DNA of 64,000 bases, from positions 92,227,795 through 92,291,794 of the forward strand of contig NC_134843.1 of NCBI RefSeq assembly GCF_965363235.1, in the 5' to 3' direction. A program made the translations under genes and the position numbers. This document shows, one piece after another, positions 1 through 12,065 of this stretch. Positions within the stretch are counted from its first letter, which is position 1. Each line of letters begins with the position of its first letter. This DNA is from Mytilus galloprovincialis (taxonomy: Eukaryota > Mollusca > Bivalvia > Mytilida > Mytilidae). Below the pieces are notes generated by a model, which was given only the letters and a program-made list of their open reading frames with translations, was not told the DNA's origin and searched no databases.

Positions 1-1120
1 TGTGTTATCCGTTATGACATTGTTTTGGAGACTCTTCACATGGAAGAAATGTAGACTCATGAAACAAGCTTCAGTTGTTGTCAATTCTAAATAAATAAAA
101 AACTAGTGTAAATTTCATTTCCCGAGAAAAAAAAACAAAATAAACACTAGGTATTCATTATGTTAAAAGGGCACAAAACGAACAATAATTACTTGCAAAA
201 TCTAGTTAAAAAATACAGCGGGTCAATTAATATATTGAAATAATATTTTCTACGTTGTATATTAAAATATGTTGAATACTCAATATGCAGGACAAAACGA
301 TTTAATCTCTCGGTCTTGAATGCTTTCCAATGTTTTAACATGTCTTTAAATATCATATATCAGGTCGAAGTTTCGAAATCTGAGATAGATAGAGCATTAA
401 TTCCTATTAAACGATTTGCATATTGTGCAGGTAAAAAAAATCATTCTTCTTGAGAACTGATTCATTATTCAACGTTTTAGATCCCGAGACCTTGCATTAC
501 AGGTTTTGAAAGGGAAGTTGTCCATGGTGATTGTTTCCTTAAATTCAGGACTTGAATCCGGATCTCAAGTGCACATCAGCTTCAAATTTTATTTAGATCA
601 TAATCATTTGCTCTTTCATTACTCATCGGTAAATCTCTGCGAAAACACTAAGGTTACAAATGTTCACTACAACGGGTTACCATCAAGAAAACATTTTTTT
701 TAAATGCTTTATCTTCCACATGGAAAAATACTATAAATCATAAGTTCCTTTTCTTTTTAAATGGGTTTACTACATACATTGTTATTATTAAGTATACTGA
801 CGTGTTACAATCTGTCTAGTTATCACGACAGTTTCGTATAAATAAGAATCCCATCGCAGACTTTTCCTGAATTGCATATTTTAATGCATATTTCAAGTAT
901 ATATTTTTATTGTTGTGCAATTATTACTACTTTAAACACCCAGTGTTTTTTTTGTTTTTTTTTTTTTTTTTTAGAATTGACCACAATTAAAGCTTGTTTT
1001 ATGGTCTAAATTTTGTTTCTGGTGAAGAATATTCAATAATGTCACAATAGAATACAAAGTGATTGTTTTGATGTGTGTTTTATTTTTTATTTTTTTGGTT
1101 AAGATTTATTACTTTTACGT
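1..1120. other. gene-free AT-rich stretch
   Basis: No exon, RNA gene or recognisable element is supported here. The only open frame of note (506-703, plus) has no family resemblance and no splice context. A T-rich run lies at about 948-972. Confidence 0.5.
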
Positions 1121-1124
1121 TTAA

Positions 1125-1900
1125 GTCTGTTTTGGTAGGATCCATTTGACGTGGCTCTGTTCTTATATATCACATTATTGTTCTATGGTACAATTTTTGT
1201 ATTCTCGTTTTTTATTTTTGCTTATATGCTTTGTGTATATGCCTTTTTGAGTTTCTTTGTTGCATATGACGTGGCCCTGTACTTATATATCCCGACATTG
1301 TGTTAATGTTCTATGGTAAAGTCTTGTATTATTGTCTCTGTTTTTCACTAATAATTCTGCTTTGTCAATATGTCTTATTGTGTTTGTTTGTAACATATTT
1401 GTTTGTTTTTATTGTGATGAAGATTATAGAACAATGTTGACTGCTCTACCCTATTTTCTGACGTTTTTTTCCTATTATGTCTATTTGCTTGTTCACACAA
1501 CTTTGTCAAAATAGTTATAGACCCAAGTGAGAGGTAAAGCTAGCTTTAAAACAGGTTAAATCTACCATTTTCTACCTAAGAAAATGACTGTAGAATATGA
1601 CAATTGTTGTCCATTAGTTTGATTAGTTAGAGCTTTTGATTTTGCAATTTGATTACGGTATTTCCGTTTTCAAATTTTCCTCGTATTTTTGTGATTTTAC
1701 TTTTCCGTATATTTTTTGGTATTCACTGATTGTTTTCTGTTTCTCTTATGTTGGGTCTTCTTATTTTATTTTGATGGGATATAATATAAATGCACCGATC
1801 TTTTTTTTTTTATTTTTCTTATTTCGGTTGCTCGTTATTGACCAAGTACTAGGATGTCCTACCACATAGTAGGTAACCTTGCAAATAATTGTAGAACACG
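1125..1900 (+). repeat. dispersed repeat family R4
   Basis: Copy of a family seen at least five more times in this window (8215-8345, 17865-18320, 22745-23120, 35455-35905, 60945-61330). Recognisable words are the 'TGACGTGGCTCTGT' head and a 'gtgagaggtaaagctag' middle. They are followed by the 'tatgacaattgttgtccatt' segment and an 'attttgcaatttgatta' tail. The head is present twice in this copy, near 1149 and 1267, so the 5' part is locally duplicated. No coding capacity was recognised and the class is unknown. Confidence 0.6.
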
Positions 1901-2485
1901 GAGTCGAAGGTCGGAATATGAAAACGGTCTTTTGAAAGTGCAAAAATATTTAAATCATTTCAAGTATATTAATCAGAATACTTAAATTCGCAAATTTTGG
2001 AACTGATTTCACTTATCCTTCCTGAAGACTTACATTCACACTGTTTGTAGTGGGGCAGTGTTGTAGTTTTCATTTTTGCAATCCTTGGTATATTAATGAA
2101 GGTGTTATATCGGGGTTATTTTCCTTTTTTGTTGTTTTGTTGTTTTGTTGTCTTTTTTCTTTTCTCTTGAAATCTTCCTTATCACAAAAAAAGTGTTATT
2201 CATTCTTTTCAACCAATATTCCGAGTCATTTATGGTGACACAAAATATAGTATAGTACGTTATAGCTCGACAAATTTGTTTCAAGACAAAGAATAAGGAG
2301 CTCATTTGGTCTCACTATTAAACTAAGTTAGAACAATTTTGATTGATATTAATAATGACAGTACTGTAACTATCTGTTTATAACATTTTCAGTCATCCCA
2401 AGAGTAAATAACAGCAATGTATGAATGGCAAACATAAATCGCACGTGAATGCAATATAAACGAGGAAAACGACATTTAATAATTT

Positions 2486-2563
2486 TAGCCATGGCGTTGT
2501 CAGTTTATTTTCGATTTATGAGTTTGACTGTCGCTCTGGTAACTTTCGTCCCTCTTCTTTAAT
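2486..2563 (-). repeat. fragment of dispersed repeat R1
   Basis: Reverse-complement fragment of R1, recognised by 'agccatggcgttgtcagttt' followed by 'tttatgagtttgactgtc'. R1 recurs at about 7372, 12315, 14882, 22075, 25670, 28345, 48908, 50848, 57055 and 61337. Confidence 0.65.
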
Positions 2564-2910
2564 AAAGTATAGAATATGATTGGTACAAAGTACAAACGAT
2601 CTTTGTTTGGTGCTTATTGAGTAAAACCAATGGTATGAAGATTTCAGGACATGACTTTGTATAAGGTAAACATCACAATGTGATAAATTTAATAATCTTT
2701 ACTAAAGATATACAGAAAATGAAGAACACTAAGCAAACAAAGTAAAGACACTTCAAATATACATAGTTTCAATATACAGAAATTGTTCGAAAATAACTCA
2801 TAATGAGTTACAGTTTAATGCACTTAAGATTTGTTTGGCTGAAAGAAAAATGTCGAAGAAGTAAAATAGTCCTGTTTCAGTAAGCTGTTATATTCACATC
2901 TTCCAGGTTA

Positions 2911-3171
2911 TCAGCTACATTCACATCGGTATGCTTTGTTAGCCAGAGGACAATCCGATGGTCTCAGAACACAACGTCCACTTCTATATCCCAGCTCCTT
3001 ACATCTATCGTTACAGGTTTTCCACAACCATCCTGTCGCCCATGAACTCCAACGTGTACATCTGCTCCAGGTTGCCCAACAACCTCCAGTAAAGTCAGCT
3101 TCGGTGGGTTGTGGATGAAATGAAAGCATGACAACAACTGTTATCAAGGTTGCAATTTTATAGGACGTCAT
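2911..3171 (-). CDS. mytimacin-like macin antimicrobial peptide precursor (coding exon)
   Basis: Encodes an 86-residue secreted peptide precursor. Residues 1-25 form a signal peptide: a Lys after the start, the hydrophobic stretch IATLITVVVML, and a likely cut after TEA. The mature part has about 61 residues with eight cysteines at 31, 38, 53, 57, 67, 74, 83 and 85. Macin signatures are visible: CWxTWSRCTRWS, LWKTCNDRCKELG, and the end CPLxxKAYRCEC. Macins (theromacin, hydramacin-1, mytimacins) are disulfide-stabilised cationic peptides that act on bacteria outside the cell. I start at the ATG at 3171 because it follows directly on a consensus acceptor (ttctattgcag), so the 5' UTR probably lies in an upstream exon that I did not locate. 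Eight cysteines match the hydramacin pattern; other macins carry more. The whole mature peptide lies in one exon. No neighbour suggests an operon or cluster. Confidence 0.93.
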   Translation of the reverse strand: MTSYKIATLITVVVMLSFHPQPTEADFTGGCWATWSRCTRWSSWATGWLWKTCNDRCKELGYRSGRCVLRPSDCPLANKAYRCECS

Positions 3172-3182
3172 CTGCAATAGAA
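3172..3182 (-). promoter_or_regulatory. probable splice acceptor just upstream of the macin start codon
   Basis: On the minus strand the start codon is preceded by TTCTATTGCAG. This is a good AG acceptor placed so that the coding exon begins with ATG. It argues for a non-coding leader exon to the right, as in many small secreted-peptide genes. Confidence 0.5.
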
Positions 3183-3287
3183 TTTATTAAATATTAAACA
3201 ATTATTTAAAAAAAAAACGCAAAAGAAATTGAGGGATATTTCAATATCCTTGTATATATGCATAACAATATAGTGAATAAGGGTTAC

Positions 3288-3615
3288 ATGGTTATCTCAT
3301 AGAAGTTAGTAGATGTGATACAAGTGCCAAAGAGACAAGCCGTCATCCATATCACAATGTGTGAAATGTAAACCATTATAGGTGACAGTACGACCTTCAA
3401 CACGGAGCTTTGGCTTACAGAGAACAGCAAGCTATAACGGGCTCAAAAATGACTAGCGTAAAACAATTTAAACAGGAAATCCAACGGTCTAATCTATATG
3501 AAATACGAGAAACAAGAAATACTTATGAACCACATCAACAAGCGACGACCACTGAACAGCAGATTCCTGACTAAGGACAGGAGCAAACAAATACTGCAGA
3601 ATTGAAAATTTAAAC
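3288..3615 (-). repeat. dispersed repeat R2 (retroelement 3'-UTR-like)
   Basis: Reverse-strand copy of the repeat whose plus-strand form at 52540-52930 contains 'gtacggtgacctatagttgt' and ends in 'attggcaatcataccacatc'. Here the equivalent words are 'gtgacagtacgaccttcaac' and 'agacaagccgtcatccat'. At 52 kb the same sequence follows directly on reverse-transcriptase coding remains, so R2 is probably the 3' UTR of that retroelement. Confidence 0.6.
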
Positions 3616-3619
3616 GAGT

Positions 3620-4437
3620 GCCGACCTTCATCCTAACTTCAGGCTACCAAGTCCATGTTTTGTCATTTCTCACTTGTCCTTATTTGTGTATTTAGATATA
3701 GGTGTTTGTGAACTTGTTTGTCTTTTCGTCGGCTTTTTTTTTCGGTGTGTTTATTATGACTTATGAATTTTCCTTTGTTACATACCGCCTCTTTTATTGT
3801 TTCAGTTGTGTGTTGCCTCCTTTCTGTTCCTATTTAATAAGATAGAATACACAAAAAAGAAAAATCAAACAAGTTGGAATATTTGATAAATAGCAATGCA
3901 TCTAGCTGAAAATAGCCACCTTAAAAATTGATAATTACCTTTTGCAAATATTGTTCCAACTTCCAAAAGCCTAAATCGGATAATATGACATTTGAGTGAG
4001 TACGTTATATATTTGAAGTAACATATTGATTTTCCATTAGTAATTTTGTACAAACCGCTGTTTATTTCTATGTAAACATATTTGTTTACGTTATTTGCTT
4101 TATTTAGTTTATATCATATCTGAATCGTTTCAAGGTTCATTGGTTTGATTTTATCTTAGTTTGCACGTTTATGTTTGTGGTCAGATCGGTAAAGCAGGAA
4201 CTGTTTATACTTATTTAAGTTCTTTTAAAGTATGTAGTTTATTAGCAAAAGAAACTGTAATATTTCCTTGATGGTAATCGAGTGCGATATAAAACAATTG
4301 CACATGATGTTTCCATAAGTATGATAGATGACAGTACTCCTCAAATATATTTATAAACATATTATCTGCTACCTATGGTTGATTGTTTGCAGGTACGAGT
4401 TCGATATTGTTGTAAATTCTGTTCCACTAGTTGTTTT
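3620..4437. other. gene-free stretch
   Basis: AT-rich, with no supported gene. The minus-strand open frame at 3865-4053 has no recognisable protein character. Confidence 0.4.
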
Positions 4438-4439
4438 CA

Positions 4440-4556
4440 CACCCGTAGCCAGGAGAGGGTTTGAGGGGTTTGTACGAATCACCCCTTCCCTTTTTTGAAA
4501 GAAATTGACAATTTTAACGTCGACGTTCTGTTTGAAATTCCTGGCTACCGGCCTGA
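4440..4556. mobile_element. short inverted-repeat element (MITE-like)
   Basis: Bounded by the inverted ends CCGTAGCCAGGAG (about 4442) and TTCCTGGCTACCGG (about 4539-4552). 'GTAGCCAGGA' ends resemble those of hAT-type elements in molluscs, but no target-site duplication could be fixed, so the class is inferred only. Confidence 0.4.
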
Positions 4557-5039
4557 TTTTTCACATATTTTTCGCTACTATTCACGCAATAAGTGACCGT
4601 TACCGTGTCTTATTTTACCGTGATTATAACGGGGATGTTTCATAGTAATTTAAATTGCTTTTATGAATTATGATTCTATTTCAGAAACAAGTATCCTCTA
4701 CTTCGAAATATTTCTTCTGGTAGGATTTCTATCTCCACGAGTTAAATTCGTCAATGTCAATAAATATTTATTTCGATACTGACGTATTTCTAAAAGAACG
4801 ATTTATGATTATTATTTTTTAGTTCATACATTACTTGTCATATTATATGCACTAAACTCCTTCAGACAAAGATAGCCGGTTTTAATCGTCTATGATTTCT
4901 ATTCTCTCTCTCATTCTTCGATTGTTCTATGTTGTTTTCTTCAAATATGTTTTACCATTGAGCACAGCTGATAATTGTGAATTTATTTTAGAATAAAAAC
5001 GTCATGAGAAAAAAAGAACCGTACGCTTGCAATTTTTAA

Positions 5040-5278
5040 GAAGACTATCAAATTCTTACTTGTTATTACAATTCGGCAAATGTGACCATATACCTTTTGT
5101 GTGTTGATGTTCTTAACACTTTTTCGCTATAATGGATCCTCAATGCTCTTCAACTTTGTACTTGTTTGGCTTTATACATATTTTGATATGAGCGTCACTG
5201 ATGAGTCTTATGTAGACGAAACGCGCGTCTGGCGTACTAAATTATAATCCTGGTACCTTTGATAACTATTCATGTATG
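5040..5278 (+). repeat. dispersed repeat R5
   Basis: Carries the diagnostic block 'agcgtcactgatgagtctta' followed by 'gacgaaacgcgcgtctggcg', then 'tcctggtacctttgataact'. Related copies lie at 22650-22740 (plus), 37375-37640 (minus) and 59725-59915 (minus). A diverged form, 'gagcatcactgaagagacat', lies at 10952 and 11304. Non-coding; class unknown. Confidence 0.6.
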
Positions 5279-6844
5279 GCTATCCTATTGAATCTTTTAA
5301 TATGACTTGTGTCAGATAAACTTTCTAAACAATTTATTTATATGTTTACATCAGTACCGTATGATTTAAAGAAATAACATCTGACAGTCGTATTTCTCTA
5401 AAAACGACTTTAAATTAAAAAAAAATGAAGTTCTTTTTTTAAGAAAACACACGATCCAACGAGAATCATTAAGAAAAATAACGTTTTGTATCTATTATGG
5501 TCACATTCCACTATATCTTGCTATATCGAAATAACAATAGTATGTTATTACTTGTAAAAATGCATATCAATTTTGAAAAAAAAAAATAATTATGTTGATT
5601 TTTAATTAAAATCGATCGTGAAAGATCAGACAACGCATTATATTGATCGTAAAAGACAAAGTATGACCAAGCTTCATGATCAGAAAACAACATTTCTTTT
5701 ACAAATTGATTTTCATGTTATTGGTTAAAGCGTGTAATCACGTACTAGGAATGTAAATCAATGCTACTTTATTTGGGGTGAAATATAATTATATACATGT
5801 ATTTTCTTCTTCTACATAATTAAATGCCTGTACCAAGTTCGGAATATGGTTGTTTTCCATTCGTTTGAATGTTTGCGCTTTTAATTTTTACAGGGGATAA
5901 CCTTGATGGCATTCCGGTAATATGTTGCCACATTCATTCCTACGCACGCGACCTTCGTTTTTTTACCGATAACCAAACGTATTTTGAACAATTACGCGGA
6001 TATGATCGAGTGCAAAATAACATTTCTCATCGCTTGTTATATATTGATTTCATCAATAAATATCATGAAAATGATTTTTAAGAAGAAAGACAAATGATAT
6101 GAAAATGTTTTGTCAAGCGGAATGAATATATATCAATCACAAATCAAGAATACTGAAAATCTGTGTTAACGCATGCGGAAGAAAATCTCAAGAACGTTTT
6201 GCAACAAGCGCGGGAACATATGAATAAATACTCAAATCCAATCTATTAGACAAACGAATTATTAAAAAAGAATGATGCACATGCACATGCGCTGCACCAC
6301 CAGTAGAATATTAGAATAGAATAATATTGAAATGAATGAAAATTATATATAACTGTTATACAAATATTAATATAATATATAACAATAAACCACAGTATAC
6401 TGATAACAATGATTAGATCACTACTATATAATTGTTATAACGGTGAGGTTGAATTCCCTGTCATTTATTTATCATCCACACACGAACTTGTCTCCATGGA
6501 CCCGTACCGATCTTTCCGGTAAATAGATGTGATTTTTTTCTTAGACAAGTGCTTGTGACTATCCATCAGAATTTGCAGTCATTCGATGTTCAGTACTTCA
6601 ATTATTTGATTCAAGTTGATAAGGGACTTTTCTATTTACCTTTTTCTTGGATTTCGGTATTTTTGTTATTTTACTTTATGCATATACACGAATATCTCAT
6701 TTTATAGGCAGTGCTAACTAGGAATCAAAGTGCTAAATGCATCCACAAATGTGCTAAATGCAACTACAAAAGTGTGAAGTGGGAGGGGGTCAGGTGGTTT
6801 TCCCCTGGAAAATCTTAATGTGTACGTTTTTTTTTTTTCGTATT
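5279..6844. other. gene-free stretch
   Basis: No supported gene. The frame at 5869-6081 (plus) is preceded by a plausible acceptor (tttttacag at 5884-5892) and reads like a weakly protein-like 60-residue segment. I could not link it to any family or partner exon. Confidence 0.4.
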
Positions 6845-7725
6845 AGTGACGGTTAGATCAAAGAAACTATATCATTTAATTTTACATTCAGGTATATTGA
6901 AGACGTTCTTTCCATTATCAATACAAGCTTTTCTGTTTGAGTCTTAGTAATAGTTCTGAACTAGAGATTACATACACCACATGTACAGTTTCTTAGCCTC
7001 ATTTAAACATATATGCTCGCATTGTCTATAGCGTTCATCTCAATACCTAAATCTATGACAACTGAGATGATTTCAAATTATTTCAGTTTAGCCTCACCTA
7101 AGCATTTTACCAAATAAAAAAAACCCACTAAAACTGTTAATTGCAGTTAAAGTTTCTTTCAAATTTGTTTATCATGTTTATACCACAAGAATTAGTTGAT
7201 TTAATTTTCTCATATTCTCTCATTTCTCTTTGATTCAAAGTCCTTTGGTAAGAGTATATACGATATGTCAGAGCATCTTCTCGTCATTGATATCTCACAG
7301 ACAGGGATTTATATTTAATTTAAACTACCGCAGTGTGCTTGTCCCGATGAACATTCATACATGTATTTGAAAAAGAGGCAGAAGATACAAAGAGGAAGTT
7401 CAAATCTCAGAATTCGAAAAAACGACAAAGAGACAAACAAATCCACAAAACAATACATAGAAAACTACAAACTAAAAAGATTTAGCATCACGAACCCAAC
7501 GAAAAAACAAACTGATATTAGATGCTGTTAAAAGGTAAGTACAAACAAAGCTTCCTCCGACTCATTCTAAGACGTATACCTTGAATTAAAATTCAGCGGT
7601 AATCTCCGTTACGGAGGCTACATCAAAAGAGACAATTCCGATTTTCAATTTAACGATTTTCCTCATCTCCGCAGCGCTGCTCAGACTATGTTAAATGTAG
7701 TCGATGCATGAGAAAAAAAATAAAC
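6845..7725 (+). mobile_element. broken retroelement (reverse transcriptase), interrupted by R1
   Basis: Remnant of the reverse-transcriptase family also seen at 10.8-11.65, 16.1-17.1 and 35.1-35.4 kb. The catalytic-region neighbourhood (FTFRYIEDVLSI) is readable near 6880-6935. A downstream part of the same protein (FLDVYLE, then GYIKRDNSDFQF) is readable near 7580-7660. An R1 copy lies between them at about 7372-7505. It is an old, broken copy. I tentatively place the family with Penelope-like elements. Confidence 0.5.
7372..7505 (+). repeat. diverged copy of R1 inside a retroelement remnant
   Basis: Matches the R1 pattern: a 'gaagatac..agaggaagttca' opening, 'aaacgacaaagagacaaaca' and an end at 'cacgaacccaacg'. 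It is more diverged than the copies at 12.3 or 61.3 kb. It lies between two parts of one reverse-transcriptase remnant, so it inserted after that element. Confidence 0.5.
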
Positions 7726-9755
7726 GAGACAGGGTTTAGTCAAAAAATGTCTTGCTCTTTTATTCTAAAAGTGCATTAGAAGGTACCAAGACCTTATAGA
7801 ACTTGTCTGTGTCAATTTCAGAAATTATACAAATTGGTCTTCAGTTATAGATTATTGATGCCTTTTTTTGTTTTTGAACTGTTATGTCATTTTGGTCGTA
7901 AAGCTCTTAGTTTGGCTCGGTATTCGTGCATCCGGCTTCCGGAAATTTTGGTGTTGGGCGTTCCTGGTGCTCATGACTCTGGAGTGGCGATTCGGACGCA
8001 TGATCAAGTTTTATATTATTTTTGTGTACCCTGATATTATATTTAACTTAAATTGAACTCTATCTGGAAAGTGTGTACGTGTCCGTATGTTTTACTATAC
8101 TAAAATACGTATTCACTATCAACTACAGAAACTATTTTAGTTTGCGTCTTTGTAAGATAAAATTATATGTTTGTTAAGATTATTTGATTCAGTTTTGTTG
8201 ATTTTCTATGATATATGTTGACAGTTCTTGTCCATTCGTTTTTTATGTGTTTTGTTATTTGATTTTGCAATGTGATTATGGACTTTCCGATTAGATTTTC
8301 CTTTAAGTTCATTATTTTTGCGATTTTACTTTTTTTTTTTTTTTTAAAAACTGAGGCTACTGGATCTAAAATTAACCAAGTATATGTGTTACTATAGAGT
8401 TCCTTGCATACAATAACACTATTTTTTTGTAATCCATTTTTGCGTTAGTATAAATTAAGCAACTGATTTCCCTACATTGAAATAAACTAGCTGTTTTTCA
8501 ACAATTTATCAAAATACAAATATAATGAAATATTTTAGATAAACTGAATTTTTGTTATAAACATTACATACGTGTATAGCTATACTTCGTGTATTGTGAT
8601 AAGCCCTTCTTGTTTAATACTAACGACAATTTAACACTCTTGAAACGAAAAAAGTTTTTTGTCAGCTTTCGTTAGGGGAGGGGGTGGCTGTTTGTTGGAG
8701 TTGCCCTAGAAGCTAGAGACACAAGTATAGGTTCTCGTTACGGTTTGAGAGAACATAAAGAATCAGATCTACTCTAACATTGTAAGGTTGATGTTCTATG
8801 CACTTTATGACAATTCAGACGCCTGGTATTCCCCATCATAGGAAATCTTATAGACAATGTATAACTTGCATTTGTCGCTACATTAATATTGTAAGAGGCA
8901 TTTTTATTCGGTAAAGTGAAAGTTACCAGAAGACAGTTGTGACTGTTTTATAAGTTTGATTTTAGTTTAAAATAATGTTGCAAAACGTTCCACATTTATT
9001 TTGTTTTTTGCGATTTATTTTTTGTCATTTTAGAAAACGTTCATTTTTTTCCAATAACATTATTTTGATTTACTTGTTGAAACTTTTTTCGTGTAACTGG
9101 AAAAATCTTTGCTTTCATTTGTTTATGATATTCTATTTTTCAAGCACAAATGCAACAGATGTATAAGTTGGGGTGATATGAATATCGTTCAGTCATGAAA
9201 GTTTCAACCTTCATTCAATAAGAGGTAAATATTTCCTGGAAAACAATGTCACATCTGATCAACATCAATTAAAATGCTTGAAAATATTTGATATTTATAT
9301 TTGTATAATATTGATCCCTGGTTTAATGTCAAATTATCAGAATAACAGAACTATTTTGCGCAATAATGGCAAGATAAGAAATGTTTGAAACTAGATTTTT
9401 CGAAAGGATACTATGTCTTTAACTCCATAATTCAGTTTTAATTATAAAATAGGACAAATAAACTCACCATACAACTTTTTTCTTTCGTCAGAAAAATTAT
9501 TAAGTTAAGATTCTAAGATGACCTTCATCATTCAATTCTAAGTCTTCAATGTGAAAAATACACAATATCTTTATGTCATGTATTGTGGTGCAATAAAAGC
9601 ACAAACTGATAAAAAAAAAATGTTGCCGTTCAATTCCAAATAAACTCTATTTTATGAATATTGCTTCTATTATACACGTTTCTATTATTTTAAACTAAAA
9701 GGGTTCATGCATATTATTTATGTCATATAATTAAGAAGATGAGTATGCATTGTTA
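7726..9755. other. gene-free stretch with an R4 fragment
   Basis: The only recognised content is an R4 3' fragment at about 8215-8345 ('ttgtccattcgttttttatg', then 'gactttccgattagattttc'). The two overlapping frames at 7834-8056 have no family match. Confidence 0.4.
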
Positions 9756-9759
9756 TGCG

Positions 9760-10115
9760 TTTACTTTTCTGCATTGGCTAGAGGTATAGGGGGAGGGTTG
9801 AGATCTCACAAACATGTTTAACCCCGCTGCATTTTTGCGCCTGTCCCAAGTCAGGAGCCTCTGTCCTTTGTTAGTCTTGTATTATTTTAACTTTAGTTTC
9901 TTGTGTACAATTTGGAGTTCAGTATGGGATTCATTATCACTGAACCAGTATATATTTGTTTAGGGGCCAGCTGAAGGACGCCTCCGGGTGCGAGAATTTC
10001 TCATTGCATTGAAGACCTGTTGGTGAACTTCTGCTGTTGTCTGCTCTATGGTCGGGTTGTTGTCTCTTTGGCACATTCCCCATTTCCATTCTCAATTTTA
10101 TTGCTAGTTTGTGTT
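9760..10115 (+). repeat. dispersed repeat R3 (retroelement 3'-UTR-like)
   Basis: Contains 'aacatgtttaaccccgctgc', 'tcccaagtcaggagcctctg' and the distinctive 'ccagctgaaggacgcctccg'. It ends in 'gtctctttggcacattcccc'. The first part is shared with R2 (52.6 kb), so R2 and R3 are related 3' ends. A reverse-strand R3 copy near 39785-40355 has been split by a MITE. Confidence 0.6.
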
Positions 10116-10795
10116 CCATTTTGTAAATCAATATCACACTTTTTTCGTGAATAAATAAGAAACTGGCTTCGAAAAAGTAGAAAAAAGCTACAAACATTTT
10201 TTACTGCTGCATTTACAAATTATTTTAGCTGAATGGCTTATAAGATTCTTTCTCTGGGGATGAACACGGAAATAAGTTATATAAGGGTATAGGTATTCAA
10301 TGTTTTATGTATTGTGAACTCCATTGATATGGTTCAGATATGATATATGCTATATAATTTTTCAAATTTTGAAGGTAATCTACATGCCTGATAACCAACA
10401 GCTTTTTTCAAAAGGGAAAGACCTTACTGTATTTCTTCTGTTTATTATTATTATTAGTCATTTATAACGAAGGTATATTCCAAAAAGAACTGGTGATCTT
10501 GATGAGAATTTATTTATAAAAAATGAAAATAATGATGATATCAAAGCAAAGTGAAATATATATTGTATCGATCATTCTGAATCAGTTATTAATACATCGT
10601 TTTAGTTTATGTTTGATGTGCAAAGCACATTGCGAACTTTACATTTTATTATTTTGTTGCGATAATTTATGGTGTAGTTGTTTGTAATGCACTTAGTTGC
10701 CATGAATGTAAATGCATTTGTGTAATTTCATTAACTTTACATGGATTTATTTGAATTGATAACCTTGAAATTATCCGTGCAAATATAAGAAGGAC
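10116..10795. other. gene-free stretch
   Basis: AT-rich. No exon, RNA gene or repeat family was recognised. Confidence 0.4.
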
Positions 10796-10799
10796 AAGA

Positions 10800-11650
10800 A
10801 GTTAGCAATATCCTTTAACTCTACTTTCCGCTATATAGATGATGTTCTTTCACTAAATAATTCAAAATTTGGTGACTATGTTGAACTCATCTATCCCATC
10901 GAACTAGAGATAAAGGATACTACAGATACAGTTAAGTCGGCCTCATATCTTGAGCATCACTGAAGAGACATGTATTGTCGAAATGCGCATCTGGTGCAAG
11001 AAAATCGGTACCGTTAATTTTATTACTACCACTGGGTCGATGCCTCTGCTGGTGGACTATTAGTCCCCGAGGGTATCACCACCCCAGTAGCCAGTACTTC
11101 GGTACTGGCATGAAAATACGGATGTTTTGTGTTATTAAAATTTACTGTTACAAAATGATAGAAATTATTATAAATTAAGGAATGTATCTCCCTCATGCAA
11201 AGCTCTGATTCCTTTCACGGATTTGGCTATACTTTTTGGACCTTTTGGATTATAGCTCTTCATCTTTTATATAAACTTTGGATTTCAAATATTTTGGCCA
11301 CGAGCATCACTGAAGAGACATGTATTGTCGAAATGCGCATCTGGTGCAAGAAAATTGGTTTCGTTAATTTTATTGACCTACATCTAGAAATTGACAATGA
11401 GGGTCGGTTGAAAACAAAACTTTACAACAAAAGAGATGATTTCATCTTTCAAATTGTTAACTTTCCATTTCTAAGTAGCAACATTCCAGCAGCACCTGCA
11501 TACGGGGTATATATCTCCCAATTGATACGATATTACCGTGCTGCTTGCATTTCCTAACATGATTTTCTTGATAGAGGGTTGCTGCTCACAAGGAAGCTAT
11601 TAAACCAAAAGTTCCAAATTGTCTCTAGTTTGTTTCGATCATTACAGCAG
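10800..11650 (+). mobile_element. broken retroelement (reverse transcriptase) with internal insertion
   Basis: The left part reads FRYIDDVLSLNNSKFGDYVE, which contains the YIDD catalytic core of a reverse transcriptase, then LEIKDTTDT. The right part, from about 11378, reads DLHLEIDNEGRLKTKLY and NIPAAPAYGVYISQLIRYY. These belong to one protein separated by an insertion at about 10951-11375. The copy is broken. The same protein family is present at 6.8, 16.1, 26-28, 35 and 52 kb. I favour a Penelope-like family; another non-LTR class is possible. Confidence 0.65.
10951..11375 (+). mobile_element. insertion flanked by direct repeats of about 65 bp
   Basis: Two near-identical blocks begin 'gagcatcactgaagagacat' at 10952 and 11304. 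Each continues through 'tgtcgaaatgcgcatctggt' to 'cgttaattttatt'. They enclose about 290 bp that includes 'agtacttcggtactggcatg'. The unit interrupts reverse-transcriptase coding sequence that resumes afterwards. The block is a diverged relative of R5. Confidence 0.6.
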
Positions 11651-11719
11651 AATATGTTTAATTATATATATTTCGATCCTTTCGTCGTACTTTCACTGTT
11701 AGTAAAATTTCTCATACAT

Positions 11720-12065
11720 GTAAGATTAATTGATTGATTAATTAATTGGTAGTTGCTTAACGCCCAGTGGCAAACATTTTATGCATGTTCAGGACAAAAA
11801 CAAATTAACAATAAATTCAATAGGTAGTCCTGTAATTAAGACTGTTCGAAAAGGGAACTTTTGACTGCCTTTGGAAAATGAGGGTATCTTGGATAGGTAC
11901 AAAATGTTTGTCACCACGGACTCCCAAAGAGTTGTTGTAAGAGTTTTTAAAGTGCAGAAAGCGTGGTACTCCTTCTACACGAGGCATCGGATTTAACATT
12001 CTGAATGGTCGTGTCAACGAAACAGCGAAACGGACGCCACTCCGTGGCAAGGGTTTTAACTAAAT
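11720..12065. repeat. dispersed repeat with a conserved-looking 77-residue minus frame
   Basis: Opens with 'tggtagttgcttaacgccca' and continues through 'atgcatgttcaggacaaaaa'. A shorter diverged relative begins at about 46962 ('tcgcttaacgtccatcggca'). The minus-strand frame 11817-12050 reads GVPRFLHFKNSYNNSLGVRG and later IFQRQSKVPF. I recall similar short frames as common in bivalve repeats. This is memory, not a search, and I do not claim it as a host gene. Confidence 0.45.

Noticed and set aside
5869-6081. 70-residue frame after an acceptor-like site
   Set aside because: The acceptor is plausible but there is no recognisable domain or partner exon; too weak to annotate as an exon.
7834-8056. 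Two overlapping plus frames with hydrophobic N-terminus
   Set aside because: They overlap in different frames, and neither has a supported homologue or a convincing mature domain.
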